Below, in pieces: positions 31,851 through 40,675 of a DNA stretch of 64,000 nucleotides. Both the position numbers and the translations under genes were made by a program. The stretch's first letter is position 1. The number at the start of each line of letters is the position of its first letter. The notes beneath the pieces are model-generated. The model was not told the origin of the DNA, did not search any database, and was given only the letters and a program-made list of their open reading frames with translations. The DNA is from Microbacterium sp. MYb62. GTDB taxonomy: Bacteria > Actinomycetota > Actinomycetes > Actinomycetales > Microbacteriaceae. Location: contig NZ_PCOY01000010.1 in the NCBI RefSeq assembly GCF_002979475.1, forward strand, positions 1 to 64,000. Reading direction: 5' to 3'.

Positions 31851-34031
31851 TCAGGACATCAGCTTGGTCGACGCGAGGGCGTCGACCAGTTTGCGGTTGT
31901 ACGTCATCAGGGGGCGCCGCAGCACGAGGCCGAGCAGCAGCGCGGGGATGATGAACAGTGCGAGTGCCCCTAGCGCCCACCAGAAGTCGGCCTGATAGAT
32001 GCCGGCGATCGCCGATCGCACCATGTTCACGGCGTAGGTCGCGGGAAGGAAGGGGCTGATGCTCTGGAACCAGTCGGGGAGCAGCTGCAACGGGTAGGCG
32101 CCGCCTGAACCCGAGATCTGGATCACCAGGAGCAGCACCGAGAGGGCCTTGCCCGCGTTGCCGAATGCGACCACCGCCGTGTACACGATGAGCGTGAACA
32201 CGGTCGAGATCGCCCACCCGGCCACGATCAGCAGCAGCGGATGCGCGGGTTCGATCTGCACGAACAGGATCAGTCCGAGGGTGAGCAGCGTGCTTTGCGC
32301 GAGACCGACCAGACCGAAGATGCCGTAGCGGCCGAGGTACTTCTGCGTCGGAGTGAGCTCGGGGCGGTCGGGGAGCGTCTCGGCGTTCACGTCGACGCGG
32401 ATCGTCACGGTCATCAGCAGCGCGCCCACCCACAGGGCGAGGATCATGTAGAGCGGCGCCATGGCCGCGCCGAACCCGGCCACGGGGAAGACGGCGGTGC
32501 GGTCGAGGCGCACGGGTTCGGCGAGCGAGGTGGCGAGCACACCGGGGTCGGCGCCGATCAGCTCGCTGAGATCACCCGTGTCCGCGGCCTTCGCCATCGA
32601 CTGCTGGACGGCGTCGAATCGGTCGGCCATCGCGTTCAGCGATGCCGACAACTGCGTCGTGGCTTCCTGCGCACGAGACAGCGTCGACAGCACGGAATCG
32701 GATGCGCCGGACAGTCCCGACGTGATGCCGGACAGGTCGGAGCGGATCCCCGACACATCGGAGCCGATCTGCGTGAGCGTCGACGAGAGGGAGTTCAGCT
32801 GCGCCTTCAGCCCGTTGTCGTAGGTGCTCCGAGCATCAGCGATGGCCTTCTTCGCGTCGGCGATCGCGGCCGTGATCTCCTGGTGGGAGCTCTGTGCGGA
32901 CTCGTTGCCGGCCGTGATCTCGGTGGCCGCCTTCTGGAGGCGCTCCTGCAGGGCCTGCTGCCGCGCGATCGCCTCGTCGAGCCGGCTGATCACGGCGTCG
33001 AAGTCGGGCTGCGCGGATTCCGGAAGGTTCGGTCCGACCTCGGTCACCAGTGTGTTCTCGACCGCGGCGTACTGATCGATCTGTTGCTGCACGCGCTCTG
33101 CGAGTGTGGTGATCGCCTGCACCTGGCTACCGCTGAGCGCGTCGGCCCCGGCGTACAGCTCGTCGATGCGCTGCCCGACGGCGTCGTAGCTGCTCGACGT
33201 CGACGCGAGTGCGTCCGACAGGGACTGCGCCGCCGTCTGCAGCGTCGACTTCAGGGCGCTCGCCGCGTCCACCCCGCTGCCGAGTGCGCCCGAGGTGTCC
33301 GTGAACGCGTCACCGGCCTCGCCGACCAGGGCCGAGGCGCTGTCGAGCAGGGGACGGCTCGCCTCGAGCAGAGCCGTGAAAGTGTCGGCCGTGTGCGCGC
33401 CGGATCGCAGCTGAGCGCCCACGCTTCCGAGGCGCGCCTCGACGCGGGTGAGCGCTGCCTGCGTGTCCTCGTCGGTGAGATAGTCGGACATCGACGAGAC
33501 GAGGCCGAGAGCGACGTCGCCGAGCGTCTGGGCGAACGTGTCGCTGATCGCGGACGACACCCCTTCCGCCCCCTGTCCGGTGATCTTCGGAGCCAGCGCG
33601 TTCTTCTTCTCGTTCGTGTAGAGCGCGATGTGCGTGCGGTCGCCGCCGTCGGCGTAGAACGTCAGCATGTCGGCGCTGAACGTCTCCGGGAGCACGATGG
33701 CGGCGTAGTACTCGCCCGACTTCGTCCCGTCGATCGCGTCGTGCTCATCAGTGATGACCCAGTCGAGCTGGTCGTTCCCACGCAGCTGGGAGAGGACCTG
33801 CTCGCCCACGTTCACGCGGATCGGCACGAGGTCGCTCTCGTACCCCGCATCGGTGCTCGCGACGGCGATCTTGAGGTCCTTCGTGTTCGCGAACGGATCC
33901 CAGCTGGCGATCACGTTGAACCAGGTGAACAGCGACGGGATGACGACGAGCCCGAAGAGCACGATGCACGCCATCACATTCTGGGTGGCGTGACGCACGT
34001 CGCGGAGCGTCAGGTGCAGGATGTCCTTCAC
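31851..34031 (-). CDS. YhgE/Pip domain membrane protein (short paralogue)
   Basis: A 726-residue protein of the YhgE/Pip (phage-infection protein) family. The N-terminal helix and motif are VMACIVLFGLVVIPSLFTWFN and WDPFANTKDLKIAVASTD. A long extracytoplasmic region with coiled coil (~170-480, Ala/Ser/Gln-rich) follows, then five C-terminal helices of ABC-2-like type (FPVAGFGAAMAPLYMILALW to the end). The family includes EsaA of type VII secretion and Lactococcus Pip. It starts in a 4-bp overlap with the larger paralogue upstream and is followed by the TetR gene. No WXG100 or FtsK/EccC gene is present, so a link to secretion is not shown. Confidence 0.88.
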   Translation of the reverse strand: MKDILHLTLRDVRHATQNVMACIVLFGLVVIPSLFTWFNVIASWDPFANTKDLKIAVASTDAGYESDLVPIRVNVGEQVLSQLRGNDQLDWVITDEHDAIDGTKSGEYYAAIVLPETFSADMLTFYADGGDRTHIALYTNEKKNALAPKITGQGAEGVSSAISDTFAQTLGDVALGLVSSMSDYLTDEDTQAALTRVEARLGSVGAQLRSGAHTADTFTALLEASRPLLDSASALVGEAGDAFTDTSGALGSGVDAASALKSTLQTAAQSLSDALASTSSSYDAVGQRIDELYAGADALSGSQVQAITTLAERVQQQIDQYAAVENTLVTEVGPNLPESAQPDFDAVISRLDEAIARQQALQERLQKAATEITAGNESAQSSHQEITAAIADAKKAIADARSTYDNGLKAQLNSLSSTLTQIGSDVSGIRSDLSGITSGLSGASDSVLSTLSRAQEATTQLSASLNAMADRFDAVQQSMAKAADTGDLSELIGADPGVLATSLAEPVRLDRTAVFPVAGFGAAMAPLYMILALWVGALLMTVTIRVDVNAETLPDRPELTPTQKYLGRYGIFGLVGLAQSTLLTLGLILFVQIEPAHPLLLIVAGWAISTVFTLIVYTAVVAFGNAGKALSVLLLVIQISGSGGAYPLQLLPDWFQSISPFLPATYAVNMVRSAIAGIYQADFWWALGALALFIIPALLLGLVLRRPLMTYNRKLVDALASTKLMS

Positions 34032-36922
34032 TCGCGATCCTCCCCTTCTGCTCGTTCCGTGTCCGCCCGTTCGTCTTCGTCCGGGTGATCGTCTTCTTCC
34101 GTCCGCTCGCCGTCCTCCGGGGCGTGAGGTGCATCGGAGGAGGACTCAGGGGCGTCCGCCGCCGTGGTGGTCTCCGGCTGCATGAGCTCGGCATCCGGTT
34201 CGGGCTCCGGCTCCGGCGGCGGCTCGGAAGCGAACCACTCGGTGAGCAGGGCGTCGGCCTCGACGCCGGCGGCCGGTTCGTCCCGCTCGGCCGGCGCATC
34301 CGTCACGTCGGCTTCGGTCGAGGCGACCGGTGCGGAGGGGGTCGTGCCGAGCGGTTCGTGCGTCGTGGTCGGCAGGACCGCTGCATGGCCGGCGGGTCCG
34401 GCGAGGGCGAGCTCACGCAGCTCGGCGTCGTCGAGAGCCGCGACCTCCTCGCCGTTCTCGAAGCTGTGCTTGATGTACTCGATGGCCACGAGGAATCCGA
34501 TGACGAGCAGGATCCAGAGCGTCCACAGTCCCAGGAGCAGCGCCTTCGATCCGGGAAGGGCCCAGGTGATGACCCCGAGCACGACGAGCCCCGCGACCCC
34601 GGTGAGCACGGTCGCCTTCAGCAGTGCCGGGTACCGGCGGGTGAACGGCTCGGCGCGGCGAGCGAGGTCTTCGCGGTACTCTCCGCGGTTCGAGAGCGCT
34701 CGGATCACGTCGGTGAGCCGGTATCCGCTGCCCACGACCTGCACCTTCTCGCCGATGAGGAGGTCGGTGGCGAGGACCTGCCGGTTGAAGAGCAGCGTGA
34801 AGTTCGCGAGACGGCGGCGCAGCACGAGCCCGATGAGGAACGCGAGAGCGACGAACACGGCGAGAGCGCCCAGGAAGCGCCAGTAGTGGCCGTCGTAGAA
34901 GCCACCGATCGTCTCGCGCGTCGCGTCGATGCCGTACGAGAACGGGAGGAGCGGATAGATCGCACGGAAGAATCCCGGCATCAGCTCGATCGGGTACAGC
35001 CCGGACGCGCCGGGGATCTGCATGATCACGAGCAGGATGCACAGGCCGCGGCCGACGTGCCCGAACGCGACGCAGAGGGCGTAGATGATGCTCACGTACG
35101 CGAGGGCGATGAGTACACCCGTGCCGACGAAGGCCGCCGCGCTGACGGTCTGCACGCCGATGATGAGGTTTCCGATGCAGACGATCAGTGCCTGGCCGAC
35201 GGCGAGCGTCGCGAAGAGGAAGAAACGGCCGAAGTACGCCTCGCGCACCGTGACGCCCTCGACGCCCTCGGTGTCGACCTCGACGCGGAAGATCACCATG
35301 AGCACGAAGGCGCCGATCCACAGCGAGAGGTTCGTGAAGAGCGCGGCCATCGCCGACCCGTAGGTGTCGACCGGGAACACCAGGTGCTCGTCGACCTCGA
35401 CGGGGGAGGAGATGAACTGGGCGATCTGCTCGGGCTCCAGATCGGTCAGGGTGCCGAGCAGACCCCACTCGGATGCGGCCTTGAGCGCGACGACGTCGGT
35501 GCGCGAAGTCTGCAGTCCCTGCTCGATGCCGGCGAGGTCGTTGTCGAAGCTCGCCAGTGCCGACGAGGTGGCCACGAGCTGCGAGTCCAACCCGGCCAGC
35601 AGCTGGTCGGCCTGGGCGAGCACGCCCTTCTGCGCATCCAGCGCCGCCGAGAGCGATCCGACGCTCGCCGACAGCTGCGACATCGCGCTGTTCAGCGCGG
35701 GGACGGTGCCGGTGAGGATGTCGCGCATGGCCGACGAGGCATCCCGGGTGTCCTGCATCGCCTGATCGACCGCATCGGCTGTCGCCTGCACGGCTTTCAC
35801 GGTGTCGGAGGTGCCGGCCTTGAGGTCCTTCAGGTCCGCGAGCAGCTGCTGGTCGGTGGCGTTGCGCTGCTGCAGCGAGGCGATGACCTCGGTCAGGCGC
35901 TGCTTCGTCTCGTCGCTGAGGTCGGTGTTGTCGAGGAGCGTCTGCAGCCGGGTGACCGCCGCTTCGTTCGCCTCGAGCACGTTCGAGACGTCGTCGATCC
36001 CGGCGTCGATGCGCGTGCCCGCCTGTTCGAGGCTCTGCGTGAGACGGGTGATCGAGACGTTCGCCTTCGAGGAGGCATCGGCGAGCAGGGTCGTGCCCTG
36101 GAGGAACGCGGTGGTGGCGCTGTCGGTGAAGGCGATCACCTCCTTCTGGGTCTCGGCGATGATCGACTGCGTCTGGACGAGCGACTTCTGCACATCGCCG
36201 AGCGTCTTGTCGACGTCGCCCAGCATGCTCCGTGCGGATGAGAGCGTGCCGCGGGAGGCGGTGAGCCCGTCCTGTGTCTCGGCGAGGTTCTCGCGCGCCG
36301 ACGAGAGGGTCTCCGTCGCCTGGTCGAAGGCGTTGAGGGTGTTGTCCCTGGCGTTCAGCAGCCGAAGCTCGGTGGAGTCGCCGACGTCTTTGAGGGCGTT
36401 CGTCGCGGCGAGGGCCACCTGCTCCTTGAAGGCGCTCGTGACCTGCTTGTCGAGCTCGGAGGCACCGACGTCGGTGATCTTCGGCGCGATCGCTCCGGCC
36501 TTCTCATTGACGTAGTACTCCAGCGCCGGTTGGGTGAAGTCGCCGCTGGTGATGCTGAGCAGGTCTTCGCTGAACGGCGCGGGGATGACGATGGCGGCGT
36601 AGACGTCGCCCTTCTTGACCGCCTCCTGGGCCTCGTCCTCGCCCATGAAGGTCCAGCCGAGCTGGTCGTTGTCCTCGAGCTGCTCCGTCACCTGCTCGCC
36701 GATGTCGATGTGACCGGTGAGGTCGGAGGTGGCGCCGTCGTCGAGGTTCACCACCGCCACGCGGATGTTCGCGGTGTTGGCGTAGGGGTCCCAGAACGCG
36801 TTGATGTTGAACCACGCGTACAGGGCCGGGGTGATGAGCACCCCGATGATGATGATCCAGGCTTTGGGGACGCGGGAGAGTCTCTTGACGTCGCGCTTGT
36901 AGACCCGCCAGCTCTGTTTCAC
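34028..36922 (-). CDS. YhgE/Pip domain membrane protein (long paralogue)
   Basis: A 964-residue paralogue of the downstream protein: N-terminal helix VPKAWIIIIGVLITPALYAWF, NINAFWDPYANTANIRVAVVN, a long coiled-coil ectodomain (~190-500), and six C-terminal membrane helices. It differs by a ~120-residue C-terminal cytoplasmic tail rich in Glu, Asp and Pro (from ~850), predicted disordered. It is the first gene of the three-gene operon. Two paralogues in a row suggest a heteromeric envelope complex. The promoter region (36923-36990) has a TGCAC-N6-GTGCA dyad that the TetR may bind. Confidence 0.88.
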   Translation of the reverse strand: MKQSWRVYKRDVKRLSRVPKAWIIIIGVLITPALYAWFNINAFWDPYANTANIRVAVVNLDDGATSDLTGHIDIGEQVTEQLEDNDQLGWTFMGEDEAQEAVKKGDVYAAIVIPAPFSEDLLSITSGDFTQPALEYYVNEKAGAIAPKITDVGASELDKQVTSAFKEQVALAATNALKDVGDSTELRLLNARDNTLNAFDQATETLSSARENLAETQDGLTASRGTLSSARSMLGDVDKTLGDVQKSLVQTQSIIAETQKEVIAFTDSATTAFLQGTTLLADASSKANVSITRLTQSLEQAGTRIDAGIDDVSNVLEANEAAVTRLQTLLDNTDLSDETKQRLTEVIASLQQRNATDQQLLADLKDLKAGTSDTVKAVQATADAVDQAMQDTRDASSAMRDILTGTVPALNSAMSQLSASVGSLSAALDAQKGVLAQADQLLAGLDSQLVATSSALASFDNDLAGIEQGLQTSRTDVVALKAASEWGLLGTLTDLEPEQIAQFISSPVEVDEHLVFPVDTYGSAMAALFTNLSLWIGAFVLMVIFRVEVDTEGVEGVTVREAYFGRFFLFATLAVGQALIVCIGNLIIGVQTVSAAAFVGTGVLIALAYVSIIYALCVAFGHVGRGLCILLVIMQIPGASGLYPIELMPGFFRAIYPLLPFSYGIDATRETIGGFYDGHYWRFLGALAVFVALAFLIGLVLRRRLANFTLLFNRQVLATDLLIGEKVQVVGSGYRLTDVIRALSNRGEYREDLARRAEPFTRRYPALLKATVLTGVAGLVVLGVITWALPGSKALLLGLWTLWILLVIGFLVAIEYIKHSFENGEEVAALDDAELRELALAGPAGHAAVLPTTTHEPLGTTPSAPVASTEADVTDAPAERDEPAAGVEADALLTEWFASEPPPEPEPEPDAELMQPETTTAADAPESSSDAPHAPEDGERTEEDDHPDEDERADTERAEGEDRE

Positions 36923-36990
36923 AGGACGAGTTTACACAGTACGTGCACACCAGCGTGCAAGTTAGCTGAGTGATCGCAGATTGACGCGCA

Positions 36991-37545
36991 TCAGTTCAGG
37001 GTCGTGACGGTCAGCTCGTTGGTGGCGGTGTCGCACAGGGTGAGCCGCCACACGGGCGAGCCGTCCTCCATGACCCGGGCCATCTCGACGATGAGCGGGC
37101 TCGGGTACGTCTCGCCCGAGAGCTGGGCCGCGCTGTAGGCGCTGTCGCCGTTCATCTGCTGCTCCGCCTCGGTGAGCTCGGTCTCGCCCGTCGCGATGAC
37201 CTCCAGCGTGCGGACGTCGACCAGCGACTCCCGGCCGAAGCTCGGGTCGTCGACCCGCTCGCCGAACTTGTCCTCGCGGGTGTCGGCGCTGCGCAGCCGC
37301 CAGGCGAAGTCGGAGTCGACCCACTCGAGGCGCAGACCCACGATGGTGCCACCTGTCGCTTCGGACTCTCCGGGCAGGGCTTCGAGGAAGTCCGAGGGCC
37401 AGGAGACCTCCGACGGCAGGCAGGTGCCGGGGAAACCGTCGCCGACGGCCTCCGGGGGACGCGGGATCGCCGTCGAGCATCCGGCGCAGGCCAGCATCCC
37501 GGCCAGGATGAGCGCGCTGGTGCGGAGTCGGGGGGTGGTGGGCAT
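36991..37545 (-). CDS. Putative lipoprotein, function unknown
   Basis: A 184-residue secreted protein with a lipobox LACAGC (Cys ~23) after a hydrophobic signal. The mature part has two Cys (GTCLPSEV, LTLCDTAT) and mixed beta strands (GGTIVGLRLEWVDSDFAW; SPVWRLTLCDTATNELTVTTLN). I do not recognise the domain. It lies 68 bp upstream of the YhgE/Pip operon on the same strand and could belong to the same envelope module, but has no shared promoter evidence. Confidence 0.8.
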   Translation of the reverse strand: MPTTPRLRTSALILAGMLACAGCSTAIPRPPEAVGDGFPGTCLPSEVSWPSDFLEALPGESEATGGTIVGLRLEWVDSDFAWRLRSADTREDKFGERVDDPSFGRESLVDVRTLEVIATGETELTEAEQQMNGDSAYSAAQLSGETYPSPLIVEMARVMEDGSPVWRLTLCDTATNELTVTTLN

Positions 37546-37639
37546 CGGTGCCTCCCTGGGCGTCGCCGGCTTCTGGGATCCTAGCCCGACTCGTCGCTCC
37601 CGGTCGGACGGGGGGTGACGTCGGCGATCCGGAGTCCGG

Positions 37640-38293
37640 TCACGCCGATGCCACTCGGTCTCCGATCAGCTCTCGCAACTCGTCGGCCGTGACGTCGGCG
37701 CCGAACGCCGGGTTTCCGGGCTGGAGCACGGCGCCCTCCGCCAGGGTGTCGATGACGACGGCGTCGAAGCCGAGCCTGTCGATCATGTCCGAGACGAGGG
37801 TGAGGTCGGCAGGGTCGTCTCCCGCGATCGCGATGGCCTTGCGACCGGGCTCTCCGGCCGGTCTGGCCTCATCTTCGAGGTCGTGATAACCCATGTGGTT
37901 CAGTGCCTTCACGACCCGCGATCCGGGAAGGAACTCCTGCACCAGCTCGCTGGTCGAAGTGCGCGGGTCGCTCAGGTCGTCGCGGATCCCGTCGGTCTCC
38001 CACCAGTAGTTCATCGCGTCGAGCACCAGGGTCCCGTGCAGTTGCGTCACCGGAAGCGTGCGGTACTTGCCCAGCGGAAGGGCGAGGATGACGGCGTCCG
38101 CCTCGGCGGCCGCATCCTCAGCCGTCACCGCGATGGCCCCCGGTGCGAAGACGTCGATGGTGAGCGCGATCCGCTCCGGCGCACCCGAACTCGCGATGAG
38201 CACCCGGTAGCCCGCGGCGAGAGCGAGTCGCGCGATGGTCGTGCCGACCTTGCCCGCCCCGAGGATTCCGACGGTCGTGATGCTGTCGTTCAT
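37640..38293 (-). CDS. NADPH-dependent F420 reductase-like / NAD(P)-binding protein
   Basis: A 217-residue Rossmann protein of the F420-dependent NADP reductase/NAD-binding family: [21 protein letters not shown] (~8-28), the hinge [17 protein letters not shown], and the late motif [17 protein letters not shown]. It could reduce F420 or a flavin/quinone with NADPH. It is 11 bp downstream of the luciferase-like monooxygenase, so the pair probably forms a two-component system: reductase plus flavin- or F420-dependent monooxygenase. The start has a GAGAA-type ribosome-binding site within the previous gene's end. Confidence 0.86.
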   Translation of the reverse strand: MNDSITTVGILGAGKVGTTIARLALAAGYRVLIASSGAPERIALTIDVFAPGAIAVTAEDAAAEADAVILALPLGKYRTLPVTQLHGTLVLDAMNYWWETDGIRDDLSDPRTSTSELVQEFLPGSRVVKALNHMGYHDLEDEARPAGEPGRKAIAIAGDDPADLTLVSDMIDRLGFDAVVIDTLAEGAVLQPGNPAFGADVTADELRELIGDRVASA

Positions 38294-38304
38294 GACGTTC
38301 TCCC

Positions 38305-39405
38305 TCAGGCGTGGACGGCCTTGCCGTCCTTGGTGATGCGTGCCAGTCCGGGATCGGCGAAAGCGCCTTCTCCCGGATCCTCGGCGAGCAGCTCGCGCAC
38401 GCGCGGGGCGACCTTCTCCCCGAAGAGGCGGATGCTGCGGGCACGCACGTCCTTCGGCAGATGCATGATGTCGTACTTCAGGTCGAACCGGGACAGGTGA
38501 TTGCTGCGTACGGCGGCGGCGAGCTTGCGCGCGACGGTCTCGGGTGAGCCGACGTACAGCGCTCCGGTGTCGACCTCCTCCCGGTAGCGCTCGAGCGTGG
38601 GCGCGTAGAAGCCGCGCTCCTTGCTCATCTGGGTCACGACCGGCTCCCAGTGCTTCCAGTGCACGTTCTTCGCCTCGTCGTCGGTGTCGGCGATCAGGCC
38701 GAGGGAGTGCTGTCCGATCGGGAGCTCCGGCCGCCCGAACTGCTCCAGCGCGCGCAGGTACAGGCGGGCGTGCCCGGCGAAGCGCTCGGGGCGTCCGCCG
38801 ATGATCGCCATCATGAGGGGCAGCCCGTGCTCGGCGGCGCGGATGACGGAGTCGGGGCTGCCGCCGATGCCGATCCATGCCGGGATGCCGCCTTCCGGCA
38901 TGCGCGGAGTCAGCCGCACATTCTCCAGGGGACTGCGGTAGGTACCGGTCCAGGTGACGCGATCCTCTCGCATCAGGCGCAGGAAGAGGTCGAGCTTCTC
39001 CTCGAAGATCTGCTCGTACTCGGCGATGTCGTAGCCGAAGAGCGGGAACGACTCGATCGCCGATGCCCGCCCGAGGATGAGCTGGGCGCGCCCGTTCGAG
39101 AGCCCGTCGACGGTCGCGAACTCCTGATAGAGGCGCACCGGGTCCTGGGTCGACAGCACGGTCACCGATGTGCCGAGACCGATCGTCGACGTGGCCTGTG
39201 CCGCCGCCGCCAGGACGACGGGGGTCGCCGAGTCCATGTGTCCCTCGCGGTAGTGCTCGCCGATGCTGAACACATCGAGGCCGACGGACTCTGCCAGCTG
39301 CGCCTCCTCGATGAGCAGTCGCAGCGTCTCGCCATCCGACAGCGGGCGTCCGTCGTCGGTCGCCACCTCGCCGAAGGAGTTCAGCCCGAACTCGAGTTCC
39401 GTCAT
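38305..39405 (-). CDS. LLM-class (luciferase-like) flavin/F420-dependent oxidoreductase
   Basis: A 366-residue bacterial-luciferase-fold enzyme. Typical features are [54 protein letters not shown], and the [21 protein letters not shown] barrel strand. These enzymes use FMNH2 or F420H2 to oxidise or desulfurise small molecules. A MarR regulator is divergent, with duplicated sites in between, and a candidate reductase gene follows (11 bp). The exact start is uncertain: GTG codons at 39414 and 39411 and the ATG at 39405 are all possible, and AAGGG suits the GTG at 39411 best. I give the ATG. Confidence 0.9.
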   Translation of the reverse strand: MTELEFGLNSFGEVATDDGRPLSDGETLRLLIEEAQLAESVGLDVFSIGEHYREGHMDSATPVVLAAAAQATSTIGLGTSVTVLSTQDPVRLYQEFATVDGLSNGRAQLILGRASAIESFPLFGYDIAEYEQIFEEKLDLFLRLMREDRVTWTGTYRSPLENVRLTPRMPEGGIPAWIGIGGSPDSVIRAAEHGLPLMMAIIGGRPERFAGHARLYLRALEQFGRPELPIGQHSLGLIADTDDEAKNVHWKHWEPVVTQMSKERGFYAPTLERYREEVDTGALYVGSPETVARKLAAAVRSNHLSRFDLKYDIMHLPKDVRARSIRLFGEKVAPRVRELLAEDPGEGAFADPGLARITKDGKAVHA

Positions 39406-39444
39406 CGCCACCACGACCCTTCTCGACGTCCCCGGCCCTTCCGG

Positions 39445-39487
39445 ATTGACGTATCAACTGCATGCAACCGTATGATTGACGTATCAA
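39445..39487. promoter_or_regulatory. Duplicated MarR operator
   Basis: ATTGACGTATCAA occurs twice, at 39445-39457 and 39475-39487, identical and 30 bp apart. Each holds a TTGA-N4-TCAA dyad. The sites lie between the monooxygenase and MarR starts. Confidence 0.7.
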
Positions 39488-39502
39488 TTCCCGGGAGGGG
39501 TG

Positions 39503-40003
39503 ATGGCCGAAGGACGACGCCGCAGCACGCCCACGCCCGAAGAGCTGCGCATCTGGCGGAACTTCATCGAGACCTCCGAGGTGCTGCGTGCGCGGCTCGC
39601 CGGACAGCTGCAGAGCGAGTCGTCACTGTCTTCCGGGGACTATCAGGTGCTTCTCGCCCTGAGCGAGGTGGAGCGGAACACGGCGCGCTCGTCGGAGCTG
39701 GCCGCGCTGATCGGCTGGGAGCGCAGCCGACTGTCTCACCATCTCGGGCGGATGGAGAAGCGCGGTCTCGTCCGGCGCGTCCCGTGCGCTGACGGCGTGC
39801 AGGGGGTGGAGGTGCTCCGCACCGAGGCCGGGGCTGAGGCCTTCCGCGCCGCGAACGTCCCGCACCTGCGGGCGATCCGCTCCCAGTTCGTCGATGCCCT
39901 CTCCCCGGAGCAGCTCGCACAGGTGGATGACATCAGTGCGGCGATGCGGCGGCACCTCGGGCTAGACGCCGGAGGCGAGTCCGATCGAGGTCCGCAGCGG
40001 TAA
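39503..40003 (+). CDS. MarR family transcriptional regulator
   Basis: A 166-residue winged-helix regulator: recognition region [22 protein letters not shown], wing [20 protein letters not shown]. The start at 39503 has a strong ribosome-binding site (GGGAGGGG, 4 bases); an upstream ATG at 39476 overlaps an operator. Single Cys in the wing (PCADG). It is divergent from the monooxygenase/reductase operon, which it probably represses. The C-terminal ~15 residues are polar and probably disordered. Confidence 0.9.
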   Translation: MAEGRRRSTPTPEELRIWRNFIETSEVLRARLAGQLQSESSLSSGDYQVLLALSEVERNTARSSELAALIGWERSRLSHHLGRMEKRGLVRRVPCADGVQGVEVLRTEAGAEAFRAANVPHLRAIRSQFVDALSPEQLAQVDDISAAMRRHLGLDAGGESDRGPQR

Positions 40004-40030
40004 CGGCGCGCCTCTGCGACGCGCGGGCTG

Positions 40031-40429
40031 TCAGCGGTCGCTCTCCAGGGCGAAGATGTTGCCGTCCGGATCCTGGAACCACGCGATCCTGCCCCCGCCT
40101 GCCCTCGCCGTGACGCCGAGGTCGTCATGGATCAGGCCTTCGTAGCGGAGGAACTCGACGCCGTCGTCCGTGAGCTGGGCGACGATCTGATCCAGGTCGT
40201 CGACGTACCAGGTCGCGACGGTCGCTTGAGATGTGCCCGCGGTCGTCGATTGGTACACGTTCAGCGCGTCATCGCCGCCGGAGCGATAGACGCGGCTGCC
40301 CCCGGCGATCTTCGCGCTCGGGCCCGAGCGGACGACAGGGAGTCCGAGCGCACCTTCGTAGAAGGCCACGGCGCGGTCGATGTCGGACACGGCGACCGAT
40401 GCGCGCAGGGGGAAGTCACTCAGTGGCAT
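40031..40429 (-). CDS. VOC family protein
   Basis: A 132-residue vicinal-oxygen-chelate protein: RASVAVSDIDRAVAFYEGAL, LPVVRSGPSAKIAGGSRVYR, TWYVDDLDQIVAQLTDDGV and the C-terminal IAWFQDPDGNIFALES, whose FQDPDGN motif is the usual last metal strand. It could be a glyoxalase-like or resistance protein. The start at 40429 is where the fold begins; the longer frame upstream is the remnant of another gene (40502-40624). The gene is convergent with the MarR gene. Confidence 0.87.
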   Translation of the reverse strand: MPLSDFPLRASVAVSDIDRAVAFYEGALGLPVVRSGPSAKIAGGSRVYRSGGDDALNVYQSTTAGTSQATVATWYVDDLDQIVAQLTDDGVEFLRYEGLIHDDLGVTARAGGGRIAWFQDPDGNIFALESDR

Positions 40430-40501
40430 GCGCCAACCGTATCCGGAGGTCGCGAGCCGCGCCAGGAGGGAGGGATGCGCTCGGCGCCCTCCTGCGGAGG
40501 C

Positions 40502-40624
40502 GTGGTCGGCGGCGACCCGTCGTCCGATCTCCGCGGACAGGATCACTCCCGGATGGGCGATCGCCAGGTACAGGCCTGGCGCCTCGGCGGACGCTCCGAC
40601 GAGAGGCCGCCCGCTCGCGGGCAG
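40502..40624 (-). pseudogene. Remnant of an FAD-dependent amino-acid oxidase (DAO/DadA-like) C-terminus
   Basis: A minus-strand frame reads LPASGRPLVGAS, then GLYLAIAHPGVILSAEIGRR, ending VAADH. This matches the highly characteristic FAD-binding C-terminal end of the DAO family (RPxxG...GLYxAxxHxGVTLAPxxG). Nothing upstream in frame continues the protein; the FAD-reductase stop codon is at 40676. The remnant explains the otherwise empty 246 bp between the VOC and FAD-reductase genes. It is a decayed fragment; the ligand-binding part is gone. Confidence 0.7.
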
Positions 40625-40675
40625 GGGCGATCGGCGATGACGGCCTGTTCGCCGCCCGGGCGTCGACGGGCCGTC

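Noticed and set aside
31851..36922. A type VII secretion locus, because EsaA is in the YhgE/Pip family
   Set aside because: No WXG100 proteins, EccC/EssC ATPase or mycosin gene is in the window, so only the family relation is claimed.
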